Origin: Palsa-295 sp963785585
GTDB taxonomy: Bacteria; Acidobacteriota; Terriglobia; Acidiferrales; UBA7541
Direction of reading: 5' to 3'
NCBI GenBank assembly: GCA_963785585.1
Contig: CAWAVW010000001.1
Span: 372,001-436,000 of the forward strand
DNA: 64,000 nucleotides
A program made the translations under genes and the position numbers. The notes beneath the pieces are model-generated. The model had not been told where the DNA came from and ran no database searches. It saw nothing but the letters and a program-made list of their open reading frames with translations. Below, piece after piece: positions 52,868 through 61,130 of the stretch (positions are counted from its first letter, which is position 1; each line of letters opens with the position of its first letter).

Positions 52868-55051
52868 CTACTGGATCGCGCCGGCCACCGGTCCTCCTGT
52901 CAAAGTGTTCGCGCTCCGTTTCGCCGCAGAGCCGCTGGCGGGCTGAACCTTTGCCGCGCCGCGGCCTTGCGCGCGCTGCTCCCGCACTTTCTTCACTTGT
53001 TCCGTCATATCCTCAAGCCGAACATTCTCAAGTCCCGCCCGTTTCGCCACGATCCGGTAATCAAACGCCACACTCGAAACTCCTCCGCCCAACTCGTGAA
53101 CTTCAAATCCGCTCGCCGTCTTGTTCGTCACATAGAGCCCTTTGCAGTCTCCATTCGCCGTAACAAACACGTGATACCCCATCCCCGCGTTCACCGTCTG
53201 CGCGAACATCGGTTCGAGTGCCACGTTCGCTACTCCGTTCGTCAGCGCTCCCGACCCAAAATCCTCCGACCAGTTTTCCGGCGACTGCACGGAGTAAACC
53301 GCCACGCTTCGCGCCCCACTCTCGATCGCCTCCGTCACTCCGATTGTTCCGCTGCAATATAAATCGCCATTTCCGTTGATCGTACAGCTTCCGCCACTGC
53401 TGCCTTCCGTCGCAAATATGGGGCTTGGGCTCGCCGTTGAGTCGTTTTCGACCCACATCGTGAATGTGCTGCCGTTGTTGTAAAAAGCGCCGGCCTCTCC
53501 CGAGTCGGAGGTCCCTAAGATCCCTGTGTTTGTGGCCGAGTCGCCCCACACTCCAGCGTTCGCGCGGTCCCCTCCCTCCGCGCTCGCGCTTACCGAAATC
53601 CCATATGCTCCATAACTCGCGCCCTTTCCTTCGAGTCCTGCGCCGGTCCCTGCATTCCTCGCGACCAGTGCCGCGTAGATGCCGTTGTTGAAAAATCCGC
53701 CTGCCGAGTTTCCATCCGCCGTTCCCAGTACGCCGACGTAGCCATCTCCCGTCCCGCCACCCGTGTCGCCCCACACTCCAGCCTTCCCCTTGCCGGTGGC
53801 TGTAACGCTCGCTCCTGAAGACGATCCATAGACGCCGATGTACGGCGACGTACCCACCACCCCATATCCCACGGCGGACGCCGATTGCCCGGAGACGCCG
53901 ATTGCCGAGCCCGAAGTATTCGAAGCAAACCCGGACAAACCGACCGTAGGATCGACCGCCGTCAACGATCCATTCACCGTTTGGCTTGTCGTGAACGTAT
54001 TATCCGCTCCAAGCTGCGCCACACCCGGAAACGTCTGCCCGGTCGCAAACGTAATGATTCCGGACTTGCTGAACGACAAGCCCGTGTCGATCAACGTCCC
54101 GCCTCCCGGTCCATAGAACAGATCCAGCTTCGCCGACGGCGACGACGTGTTGTTGTTGAGCGGCTCCGCTCGAAATCCAAACGCCTCGGTGTCCGACACC
54201 TTCGTCGAACTGTTGTACGACGACGCCTCAAACTGAAACGAATGAGATTCGTATCCGCTCGACGCTGTCGCCGGATGCCCTGGCGGCAATTGAAACGATC
54301 CTCGAAAGATTGAGTTCCCGTTCACGTCCAACGTCTCCGCCGGTGTCGTCGTCCCAATTCCGACCAGCCCCGCCGACTCAAAGATCGTCGAGTTGCCAAG
54401 AGCGGAGCTGGACGTCCAGATCGGAATGAAATCCGTCGTCCCGCTCCCCGTCGGCGTCACCTGCGGAATTCCCGAAGGCGCAAGCGCACTCGCCGATTGC
54501 GGCGTTGCAATCACCGTCGTGTTTCCGCCGGTAACGGTTGGCGTCTTCACGCTCGCGGCTGCCAAACTCTGCGTCGTCACATACGCCGACGCTGGAAGTC
54601 CACCCAACGTATCCGCATCCGCCGCCTTCAACGCATACGGCACGCTCGCCATCAACACGCGCGCCATCTCCGCCTGCTTCGCAATCGTCACTCCCAGCCA
54701 CCGCGATTGTCCCGTGCCGAAAAGTTCCGCCGGAACTCCGTTCGCCGTCGCCGATCCGAGCAGTACATTAAAATGTCCGTTCGTATCCGCCAGCACATTC
54801 TGCGTCTCGCTCCACAGCGCCGTCCCGCCATCCTGCTCCGCGTAAATCGCAAACGTCGCGCTCGCCACGCCGACAACCGGACGCGACGCTGTATCTCTGA
54901 GCGTACCGTTGAATTGCACGAGGCGTGGCACGCTATCCTGCGCACGCGTCTCGGTCCAAGTCGTCGCGTTGGCCGCCTGCCCCTGAACCATCGGCGACGC
55001 AGCTCCCCATCCCATGCACACACACAGCATCACAACGGCGTGAAGCTTCAT
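52868..55051 (-). CDS. Large secreted modular protein with tail-fibre-like repeats
   Basis: The 727-residue protein starts at ATG 55051 (AGGAG 7 nt upstream) with a signal peptide. An N-terminal beta domain follows (about 40-150; VPRLVQFNGTLRDTASRP to ASVPYALKAADADTLGGLPASAYV). A middle domain contains the tail-fibre phrase VGIGTTTPAETLDVNGN. Repeats of the type GVWGDS...GVLGTSDSGEAG then fill about 400-560. The C-terminal domain (about 590-700) resembles one common in Acidobacteriota secreted proteins. It is a paralogue of the 57857-60379 product in the N-terminal half only. Function is unknown; surface fibre or adhesin is inference. Confidence 0.82.
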   Translation of the reverse strand: MKLHAVVMLCVCMGWGAASPMVQGQAANATTWTETRAQDSVPRLVQFNGTLRDTASRPVVGVASATFAIYAEQDGGTALWSETQNVLADTNGHFNVLLGSATANGVPAELFGTGQSRWLGVTIAKQAEMARVLMASVPYALKAADADTLGGLPASAYVTTQSLAAASVKTPTVTGGNTTVIATPQSASALAPSGIPQVTPTGSGTTDFIPIWTSSSALGNSTIFESAGLVGIGTTTPAETLDVNGNSIFRGSFQLPPGHPATASSGYESHSFQFEASSYNSSTKVSDTEAFGFRAEPLNNNTSSPSAKLDLFYGPGGGTLIDTGLSFSKSGIITFATGQTFPGVAQLGADNTFTTSQTVNGSLTAVDPTVGLSGFASNTSGSAIGVSGQSASAVGYGVVGTSPYIGVYGSSSGASVTATGKGKAGVWGDTGGGTGDGYVGVLGTADGNSAGGFFNNGIYAALVARNAGTGAGLEGKGASYGAYGISVSASAEGGDRANAGVWGDSATNTGILGTSDSGEAGAFYNNGSTFTMWVENDSTASPSPIFATEGSSGGSCTINGNGDLYCSGTIGVTEAIESGARSVAVYSVQSPENWSEDFGSGALTNGVANVALEPMFAQTVNAGMGYHVFVTANGDCKGLYVTNKTASGFEVHELGGGVSSVAFDYRIVAKRAGLENVRLEDMTEQVKKVREQRAQGRGAAKVQPASGSAAKRSANTLTGGPVAGAIQ

Positions 55052-55205
55052 AAAACTCTCCTGTCTCGAACTCGCCCCGGCTCCGATCTGATCCACGTGG
55101 GCAAATCCCATACGTTGCGTCCAATCGCCTGCTTCGAATATCCAGCCTCGGCCGGGCCGTCGCCCTTCCCGGCTAGGACGTCCCGTCAGATTCCAACGAA
55201 AAATG

Positions 55206-55325
55206 TCATGGAGGCAGCGGTTGCGGATTCAGGTAGTTTCTTCCCAACCCGCGCAGCGTTTTCGTGGCTTCAATCTTTGCGCCTTTTTTCAGTTTCTTTC
55301 CCTTGGCCTTCTTTTTCGCTTTCAT
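55206..55325 (-). CDS. 39-residue Lys-rich peptide ending in LNPQPLPP
   Basis: This tiny gene encodes a peptide with a strongly basic N-terminal half (MKAKKKAKGKKLKKGAK) and the C-terminal motif NYLNPQPLPP. The start ATG 55325 has an AAGGAG-type ribosome-binding site 9 nt upstream (GGAGAGCG), better than most genes here. The net charge is about +14. There is no cysteine and no signal peptide. It precedes the secreted-protein gene by 154 nt on the same strand and is divergent from the winged-helix/propeller gene. It may be a nucleic-acid-binding or membrane-active peptide, or a precursor whose tail is a recognition element; no known function is recognised. Confidence 0.55.
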   Translation of the reverse strand: MKAKKKAKGKKLKKGAKIEATKTLRGLGRNYLNPQPLPP

Positions 55326-55568
55326 CGCCTCGCTCTCCTTGTCGAAGGAAACCGGAAAAACTCCCACTCGCCCCGCCCACTGCCGCCACGGACCATCCGG
55401 CCCCGCCCGCAGCCCCAGCCAGGTGACGCCGGATGGCTCTCGTGGTAAAGTGCGGTCAAGTCCTAGCGGTTTCCTGATGGCGCAGACCTGACGCTGCACC
55501 ATGCCAACACCCGTCCCGCAAGTCTTTAGGAAACCCTCAATACTTTTCAGGATTTATCAGGGCCGGCG

Positions 55569-57764
55569 ATGAGCAGCCATTCCAGGGAGTTATATGAATT
55601 TGGCCCGTTCCGCTTGGATACCGGCCAACGTCTGCTCATTGGCCGCGATCACCCCATTCCCCTGCAACCCAAGGCTTTTGAGACTCTTCTGGCGCTCGTA
55701 CGCAATAGCGAAAAACTCGTCCTGAAGGAAGATCTCCTCAATTCCGTCTGGCCAGACACCTTCGTCGAGGAATCCAATCTCGCCCAGAACATTTTCGTAT
55801 TGCGCAAAGCCCTGCGCGATGTGGACTCCAGCCGCCGCTATATCCTCACCGTGCCCGGCCGCGGCTACCAGTTCGTCGAGCCGGTCCACCTCGTCAACGC
55901 CGCTAACGGGTCGCCAACTTCGAACGGCCATCCATCTGCGGTCGCCTCTGCCTCATCCAATACCGAGAATCTGGCGCGACTCGCGCCTACCGATGCCACG
56001 GCTCCCCCCGCATACCTCGCGAAGGAGCACGCCCGCACGGTCCCCTGGGGCCGGACCGCGGCGATCTTGCTCGTCGCAGTGGCCGTTGGGCTTGCCGTCG
56101 GTGTCCTTCTATATCGCAGCTATTCGCGCTCTCCTCGTCTTCTCGGCATCGCCCAGATCACCCATTCCGGCCGCGTCGATGGCTGGGGACGCACGTATTC
56201 CGACGGCTCGCGCCTCTTCTTCCTAGAACGAGCCGGCGACCACTGGAATACCACGCAAGTCGCCGTGCAGGGCGGCGACACGCAACCTTTTTCGCCCGGA
56301 TCCCGCAACACGAAAATTCTCGACATTTCCGCGCGCAATCCGGAAATGCTCGTTGCCCCCTTTATCGGTCGCACCGGCGGACTCCCTCTGTTCGCCGTGC
56401 CTCTGGTGGGCGGCTCGCCTCGCCGCATCGGCGATATCAACGTGGACGACGCCGCGATCTCGCCCGACGGGACGCGCTTCGTCTACTCGTCGTCAAACGT
56501 CATTTTTCTCTCGGATTTCAGCGGCACCGCGATTCACCGGCTCGCTTCCTGCGGCGGCGAATGCGCTTCGCTCGCATGGTCGCCCGACGAAAAAACAATT
56601 CGATTCACGCAATTCGATCCCGCCACCAATCGCCGGTCCATTTGGCAGGTATCCGTTGGGGACGGCCGCGTTCATCCGTTTCTGGAAAATTGGAATCCTA
56701 CGGGAGACGTGTGCTGCGGGCGTTGGACTTCGGACGGAAAATACTTCGTCTTTGCCGCCACGCGCGACAAGCAAAGCAACATCTGGCTTCTGCGCGAACG
56801 CGGTGGATTTTTCCGTCCGGCGTCCAAACCTTTTCAGCTAACGCACGGTCCGATCGGACTGTACGAGCCCCTTCCCGGCACCGATGGCCACACCATTTTC
56901 GCCCAGGGCGGATTCGAGCGCGTGGTCCTCGAGCGCGTTGACGTCGTTACCCGGCAGGTTAAGCCGCTCCTGAACTCCATGCCGGCTTGGGAAATCGTCT
57001 ATGCGCGCAACGGCCAGTTTGCCTTGTACGACACGAACGACGCGGTTTGGAAAATGGATCTGAAGGGAGGTCCAACGGAGAAAGTGTTCCAGAGCACTGC
57101 CGCGATGCAAGTGAATCACATGTCGGTGAGCAACGACGGCAAAATTGCTCTCTTCCTTGGCCACCCGTCCGGCGGGTCTGACGTCGCGATGCTCGCTCCC
57201 ATATCGGGTGGTTCGCCTCGCGCGCTCCCGGCGCTCGGTCACCCGTATATCGTTCCGGACTTTTCTCCCGATGGACGGAAGATCGTCGCAGGCCCGGACT
57301 GGGAAACCGCCAACGGCTCGCCGGAAAAAACTTCTCTAAATATCTACACTCTTGATTCCGGTGAACTCCGACCCGTTCCCGGTTCCCAAGGCCTTCTCGG
57401 CGCTCGCTGGTCGCCGGACGGTCGTTACCTGGCCGCTTTCACTGCGGACATGCGCCACATGAAGCTCTTCGACATCGATCATCAGCGGTGGACCGACATG
57501 ACCTCCGGAAATTATTTTTCCGTCCCGGTCTGGAGCTCAGATTCGAAGTGGCTCTATTTCCAGGACCTGCTGGATTCCGGCGAGCCAGTCTTTCGCATGC
57601 GCCCCGGCGACGTAACCAGGGAACGCGCATTCAGCTTCGAGGACATTCTAAATTCCGGCACGCAACGCTGCGGCTTCTACGGCGTCGCTCCCGACGGCGC
57701 TATTGTCTTCCGTGCCACGCGCGACGGAGGCGACATTTTCGCTCTCGATGTCGATCTGCCATAG
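55569..57764 (+). CDS. CadC-like winged-helix regulator with membrane helix and PD40 beta-propeller
   Basis: The 731-residue protein joins an OmpR/PhoB-type winged helix (about residues 7-105; LQPKAFETLLALVRNS, FVEESNLAQNIFVLRKALRD, ILTVPGRGYQFV) to a low-complexity linker. One membrane helix lies near 158-180 (AAILLVAVAVGLAVGVLLY), and a periplasmic WD40/PD40-type beta-propeller follows (about 195-730; ISPDGTRFVYSSS, LAWSPDEKTIRF, FSPDGRKIVAGPD). This architecture is expanded in Acidobacteriota and suggests one-component signalling across the membrane. It sits between the peptide gene (divergent) and the second secreted-protein gene (convergent), which makes these its plausible targets. Confidence 0.92.
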   Translation: MSSHSRELYEFGPFRLDTGQRLLIGRDHPIPLQPKAFETLLALVRNSEKLVLKEDLLNSVWPDTFVEESNLAQNIFVLRKALRDVDSSRRYILTVPGRGYQFVEPVHLVNAANGSPTSNGHPSAVASASSNTENLARLAPTDATAPPAYLAKEHARTVPWGRTAAILLVAVAVGLAVGVLLYRSYSRSPRLLGIAQITHSGRVDGWGRTYSDGSRLFFLERAGDHWNTTQVAVQGGDTQPFSPGSRNTKILDISARNPEMLVAPFIGRTGGLPLFAVPLVGGSPRRIGDINVDDAAISPDGTRFVYSSSNVIFLSDFSGTAIHRLASCGGECASLAWSPDEKTIRFTQFDPATNRRSIWQVSVGDGRVHPFLENWNPTGDVCCGRWTSDGKYFVFAATRDKQSNIWLLRERGGFFRPASKPFQLTHGPIGLYEPLPGTDGHTIFAQGGFERVVLERVDVVTRQVKPLLNSMPAWEIVYARNGQFALYDTNDAVWKMDLKGGPTEKVFQSTAAMQVNHMSVSNDGKIALFLGHPSGGSDVAMLAPISGGSPRALPALGHPYIVPDFSPDGRKIVAGPDWETANGSPEKTSLNIYTLDSGELRPVPGSQGLLGARWSPDGRYLAAFTADMRHMKLFDIDHQRWTDMTSGNYFSVPVWSSDSKWLYFQDLLDSGEPVFRMRPGDVTRERAFSFEDILNSGTQRCGFYGVAPDGAIVFRATRDGGDIFALDVDLP

Positions 57765-57769
57765 AGTCG

Positions 57770-57803
57770 CCGCGGCCGCGGAAATCTTGCCAAGCGGCCG
57801 CGG
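57770..57803. terminator. Perfect 10-bp GC inverted repeat between convergent genes
   Basis: CCGCGGCCGC (57770-57779) and GCGGCCGCGG (57794-57803) are exact reverse complements around a 14-nt loop, in the 92-nt gap between two stop codons. There is no T-run on either side, so it may be a Rho-dependent or bidirectional transcription barrier. Confidence 0.45.
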
Positions 57804-57856
57804 TGCCTGATGATCGGTCAGGCGCGAAAGCCTGGCTCACCGAAACCATCGCACCT

Positions 57857-60379
57857 CTACTTCGATCCCGGCACGGCCGCATTCGCCGGCGCTGCAGACG
57901 TTGCCGCAGGAACCGTGACATGTGCGGCCGAAATTGCCTTTTCCGGCCCCGCGCCAAACAGTTCCGGATGCAAATAATGCCCCTGCTCGCCCGCCGGCTT
58001 CACTTCTTCGGTGGGAATGCGATGCGCATTCGCCCACGCATCCTGCCGTATGCCCGTCACCATCCAGGAAATCTGTTGCCCTTTTTTTCCGCCGGCGATT
58101 TTGAAATGGTTGCCGTTCATTTGCTCCGACACATAAATCTTCGGAGCGGGCGAACCGATCGCCGTCAGCGTGTACCGGAAATCGCGATTCAGCGCCTCAA
58201 ACCATGCCGGCATCTCCACTTCCGCCCGCCCGTGCGCGTCCAGCGTCACAATGCCGTTGTAGATGTTCATCATGTCCGGCGACTCGACGAAGGAATGCGA
58301 CAAATATTTGTTCGCAGGATCGATCGGATCGTCGATCTTGAACGAGCCGCCGCCCTTCACCAGCGTCCCGCGGATGGAAAGGTTTCCGCTCGCGTCGAGC
58401 GCCATGTTCTGCTGCAGTCCGTTGTTTTTCGCGCCGGCCACATTGTTGTACCAGACGAAAGCTCCCGCGTAGTTTCCCTCGTCCACGAACGCAAACCGCC
58501 CATCGGGGTTGTACGTCCCTGTACCGGGCGCGTACGGATTGAAATCGATCGCGGTCGTCGAATGCAGTCCGCCGTTTGTATTGCCAATCGTCAGCACCGG
58601 ACTCGGCGTACTCGGCCCTGTCGCCGCCGGCGACTCAAGATCCATCTCCGAAATCGGCACCGCAGTTCCCACTCCCACGTTCACGGCAAATTGTCCCGTT
58701 CCGCCCAGCACCAGCGCGTTGTTCGCGCCGACCTTCGCTCCGTATCCAATCGCTGTGGAAAGTGAGACGCCGCCCGAAGTGTCCGCACCAACACCGATCA
58801 ACGTGTTGTCGTTTCCGGTCGTTTCGGCGCCCGCGTCATACCCGACCGCCGTATTGTTATTGCCCGTAGCACCCTGCAAACTCGACGCGCCAACAGCGGT
58901 ATTGTTGATTCCCGTCACATCATTTTCCAGACTCTGGTAACCGACAGCCGTGATGTCGCTGACGTTCGTGGCAACGTATAAGGAGTCGGCTCCGATCGCT
59001 GTGTTACCCGTTCCGGACGCGAGTTCGAACATGGCGCTGGCTCCCATCGCGGTATTTTCAGTTCCGGACGTAAAGCTTGCGAGCGCCTCCGACCCAACGC
59101 CCGTGGTATAAGAAATCGAACCTCCGGCCGTAGCGGCAGATCCCGCGGCAATGCCGGCAAACAAATTCGAGAAAGAACCCGCGTCATTCAGAAACGTATA
59201 ACCGCCCACGTTGATCAGTGTTGCCGATCCTCCGTTCACGAAGGGGAAGTTCAATTCCTGCGTCGCCACGATCGAGCCATTGAAAATTTGCCCCGGCGCG
59301 AACGTGATGATGCCGTTCGCCGCAAACGACAGCCCTGTGTCGGTCAGCGTGCCGCCGCCGGGGCCGTAGAAAAGATCCAGCTTCGCGGATGGCGACGACG
59401 TGTTGTTGCCGAGCGGTTCGGCGCGGAATCCGAACGCCAGGTTCTGCGCCGCTTTCTTCGAGCTGTTGTACGACGATGCTTCGAACTGGAACGAGTGCGA
59501 TTGCGATCCGGCGCTCGCAGTAGCCGCGTCCTGTGGCGGCAACTGGAACGAGCCGCGGAAGATCGCGTTCCCGTTTACATCCAGCGTTTGGGCCGGTGTC
59601 GTCGTCCCGATTCCCACTTTCCCCGCCGACTCAAAGATCGTCGAGTTGCCGAGCGCGCTGCTCGACGTCCAGATGGGAATGTAATTCGTCGTCCCGCTGC
59701 CGGACGGCGTCGCTTGCGGTATCGCAGACGGCGTTGCCGATTGCGTGGTTGCCTGCATTGTTCCCTGCATTGTTGCTTCCGGCGATGCCGTTGCGACTTG
59801 CGGCGTCGCGAGGATCGTCGTGTTGCCGCCGCTGATTACGGGCGTCGTCGCGCGCGCATTCGCAGCGGCGAGCGCTTGCGTGGTCACGTACGCCGAAGCG
59901 GGAAGTCCGCCGAGCGTTTCGGCGTCCTGCGCCTTCAGCGCATACGGCACACTCGCGAGCAGCACGCGCGGCATTTCTGCCGAACGCGCCACGGTGATGC
60001 CCAGCCAGCGCGATTGCCCGGTGCCGAAAAGTTCAGCCGGCATTCCGCCCGGCGTCGCGCCGCCAAGCAGCGCGCTGAAGTGCCCGTTCGCGTCGGCGAT
60101 CACGTTTTGCGTTTCGCTCCACAGCGCCGTGCCTCCATCCTGTTCCGCATAAATCGCAAAAGTCACGCTGGCGACGCCGACAACCGGGCGCGCCGCCGCA
60201 TCCTTCAGCGTACCGTTGAACTGCACCAGCCTCGGCACAGATTCGCCCGCCGCCGGCTCAGCCGCGACGGCCGCATGGGACGCGTCTGCACTCGTTTGCT
60301 GCGGAGATGCTTGCGCCACGCCGCCCGCCAGTACCATTACCGCCGCGAAGCTGAACAATCCCCGAATGATCCCTCGCAT
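57857..60379 (-). CDS. Large secreted modular protein with YadA-head-like repeats
   Basis: The 840-residue protein starts at ATG 60379 (GAGGGGGAGG upstream) with a signal peptide (cleavage near VAQAS). Its N-terminal domain and the VGIGTTTPAQTLDVNGN domain closely match the paralogue at 52868-55051, even at DNA level. The middle differs: NTAMGASAM, NTAIGADSL and NTAVGASSL are head repeats as in trimeric autotransporter adhesins. The C-terminal domain (IYNGIVTLDAHGRAEVEMPAWFEALN to WMVTGIRQDAWANAH) is also different. There is no recognisable outer-membrane anchor domain. Fibre-like surface protein is the most likely role. Confidence 0.83.
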   Translation of the reverse strand: MRGIIRGLFSFAAVMVLAGGVAQASPQQTSADASHAAVAAEPAAGESVPRLVQFNGTLKDAAARPVVGVASVTFAIYAEQDGGTALWSETQNVIADANGHFSALLGGATPGGMPAELFGTGQSRWLGITVARSAEMPRVLLASVPYALKAQDAETLGGLPASAYVTTQALAAANARATTPVISGGNTTILATPQVATASPEATMQGTMQATTQSATPSAIPQATPSGSGTTNYIPIWTSSSALGNSTIFESAGKVGIGTTTPAQTLDVNGNAIFRGSFQLPPQDAATASAGSQSHSFQFEASSYNSSKKAAQNLAFGFRAEPLGNNTSSPSAKLDLFYGPGGGTLTDTGLSFAANGIITFAPGQIFNGSIVATQELNFPFVNGGSATLINVGGYTFLNDAGSFSNLFAGIAAGSAATAGGSISYTTGVGSEALASFTSGTENTAMGASAMFELASGTGNTAIGADSLYVATNVSDITAVGYQSLENDVTGINNTAVGASSLQGATGNNNTAVGYDAGAETTGNDNTLIGVGADTSGGVSLSTAIGYGAKVGANNALVLGGTGQFAVNVGVGTAVPISEMDLESPAATGPSTPSPVLTIGNTNGGLHSTTAIDFNPYAPGTGTYNPDGRFAFVDEGNYAGAFVWYNNVAGAKNNGLQQNMALDASGNLSIRGTLVKGGGSFKIDDPIDPANKYLSHSFVESPDMMNIYNGIVTLDAHGRAEVEMPAWFEALNRDFRYTLTAIGSPAPKIYVSEQMNGNHFKIAGGKKGQQISWMVTGIRQDAWANAHRIPTEEVKPAGEQGHYLHPELFGAGPEKAISAAHVTVPAATSAAPANAAVPGSK

Positions 60380-60529
60380 GCCTCCCCCTCTCCCGCCGAT
60401 CAACGCAGGCCCGCGCCTTTCCTGCGCACCTTGGCGCACCGCCGCCTAGACTGTTAAGAAAAAATCGGCAAAAACATTTCGGCAGGAAAAGCTCACACCG
60501 GGGCACAAATGCGGATTGCCAGGCGAGTT

Positions 60530-60605
60530 TGGCTGGGGCGGTTGGACTCGAACCAACACCGTCCTCATTAACAGTGAGGTGTCCTACCAATTGGACCACG
60601 CCCCA
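60530..60605 (-). tRNA. tRNA-Asn (anticodon GUU)
   Basis: The minus strand gives a 76-nt cloverleaf: acceptor TGGGGCG/CGCCCCA, D arm with GGTAGG, anticodon stem CCTCA/TGAGG with loop CTGTTAA (anticodon GTT; plus-strand AAC at 60570-60572). The T arm is GTTGG/CCAAC around TTCGAGT, the discriminator is G and CCA is encoded (60530-60532). Confidence 0.97.
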
Positions 60606-61130
60606 GCCGTCCCTTAATTCTAAACGCGAACGCTCAAATTTCTGCGGTCCAAATTCAATGCGTCCGATTTTACTTTTTGATGGGGAGTTTCGATCGGGAA
60701 ATAGATTGCGAATAGATACGGCGAAAACGCGTGCGCGGGAAGAACTAAAAAATAGGCCGAGGGAAGGAAGCCGGCCCAGCCCTCAATCCCCTATAGGGAT
60801 CCTCGGCTTTCCTCCCCTCTGACGCATTCCTACGTCGCACGCCGCAAGCCAAACGCAAACCGCTCCAAACACGCGCCTTAGCTTTTCCACAGCAAGTAAA
60901 TTCTCCAGCCCCCTTGCAAAATCTTCCAGCCGCCCCTCGGGCCCTTCGCCAAATCATCGAACCGGGCGAAACACGCGCTCTTCGCCGTCCCTTCGCGTTT
61001 GCACGCGGTGGGCTTCACCGAAACGCGCTGCTCCAACGCAACCTCCGTGCTAAACTCCCCCAAATTCCGTTCGTCCCGCATCTCCATTCGCGCGGGCAAA
61101 CATCGATCGCGATCTCCCGGCGAAATCCTC
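60606..61130. other. Non-coding gap between tRNA-Asn and FAD oxidoreductase gene
   Basis: I see no supported gene in these 525 nt. The left part (about 60610-60760) is AT-richer than average. A compound inverted repeat occupies 60756-60815. The right part is GC-rich and reads open in several frames without family resemblance. Confidence 0.6.
60756..60815. repeat. Compound inverted repeat (nested hairpins)
   Basis: GCCGAGG (60756-60762) is matched by CCTCGGC (60801-60807). The overlapping alternative GGAAGCCG/CGGCTTTCC extends to 60815. An inner arm ATCCC (60786-60790) pairs with GGGAT (60796-60800) around CTATA. It could be a REP-like element or a structured RNA. Confidence 0.4.
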
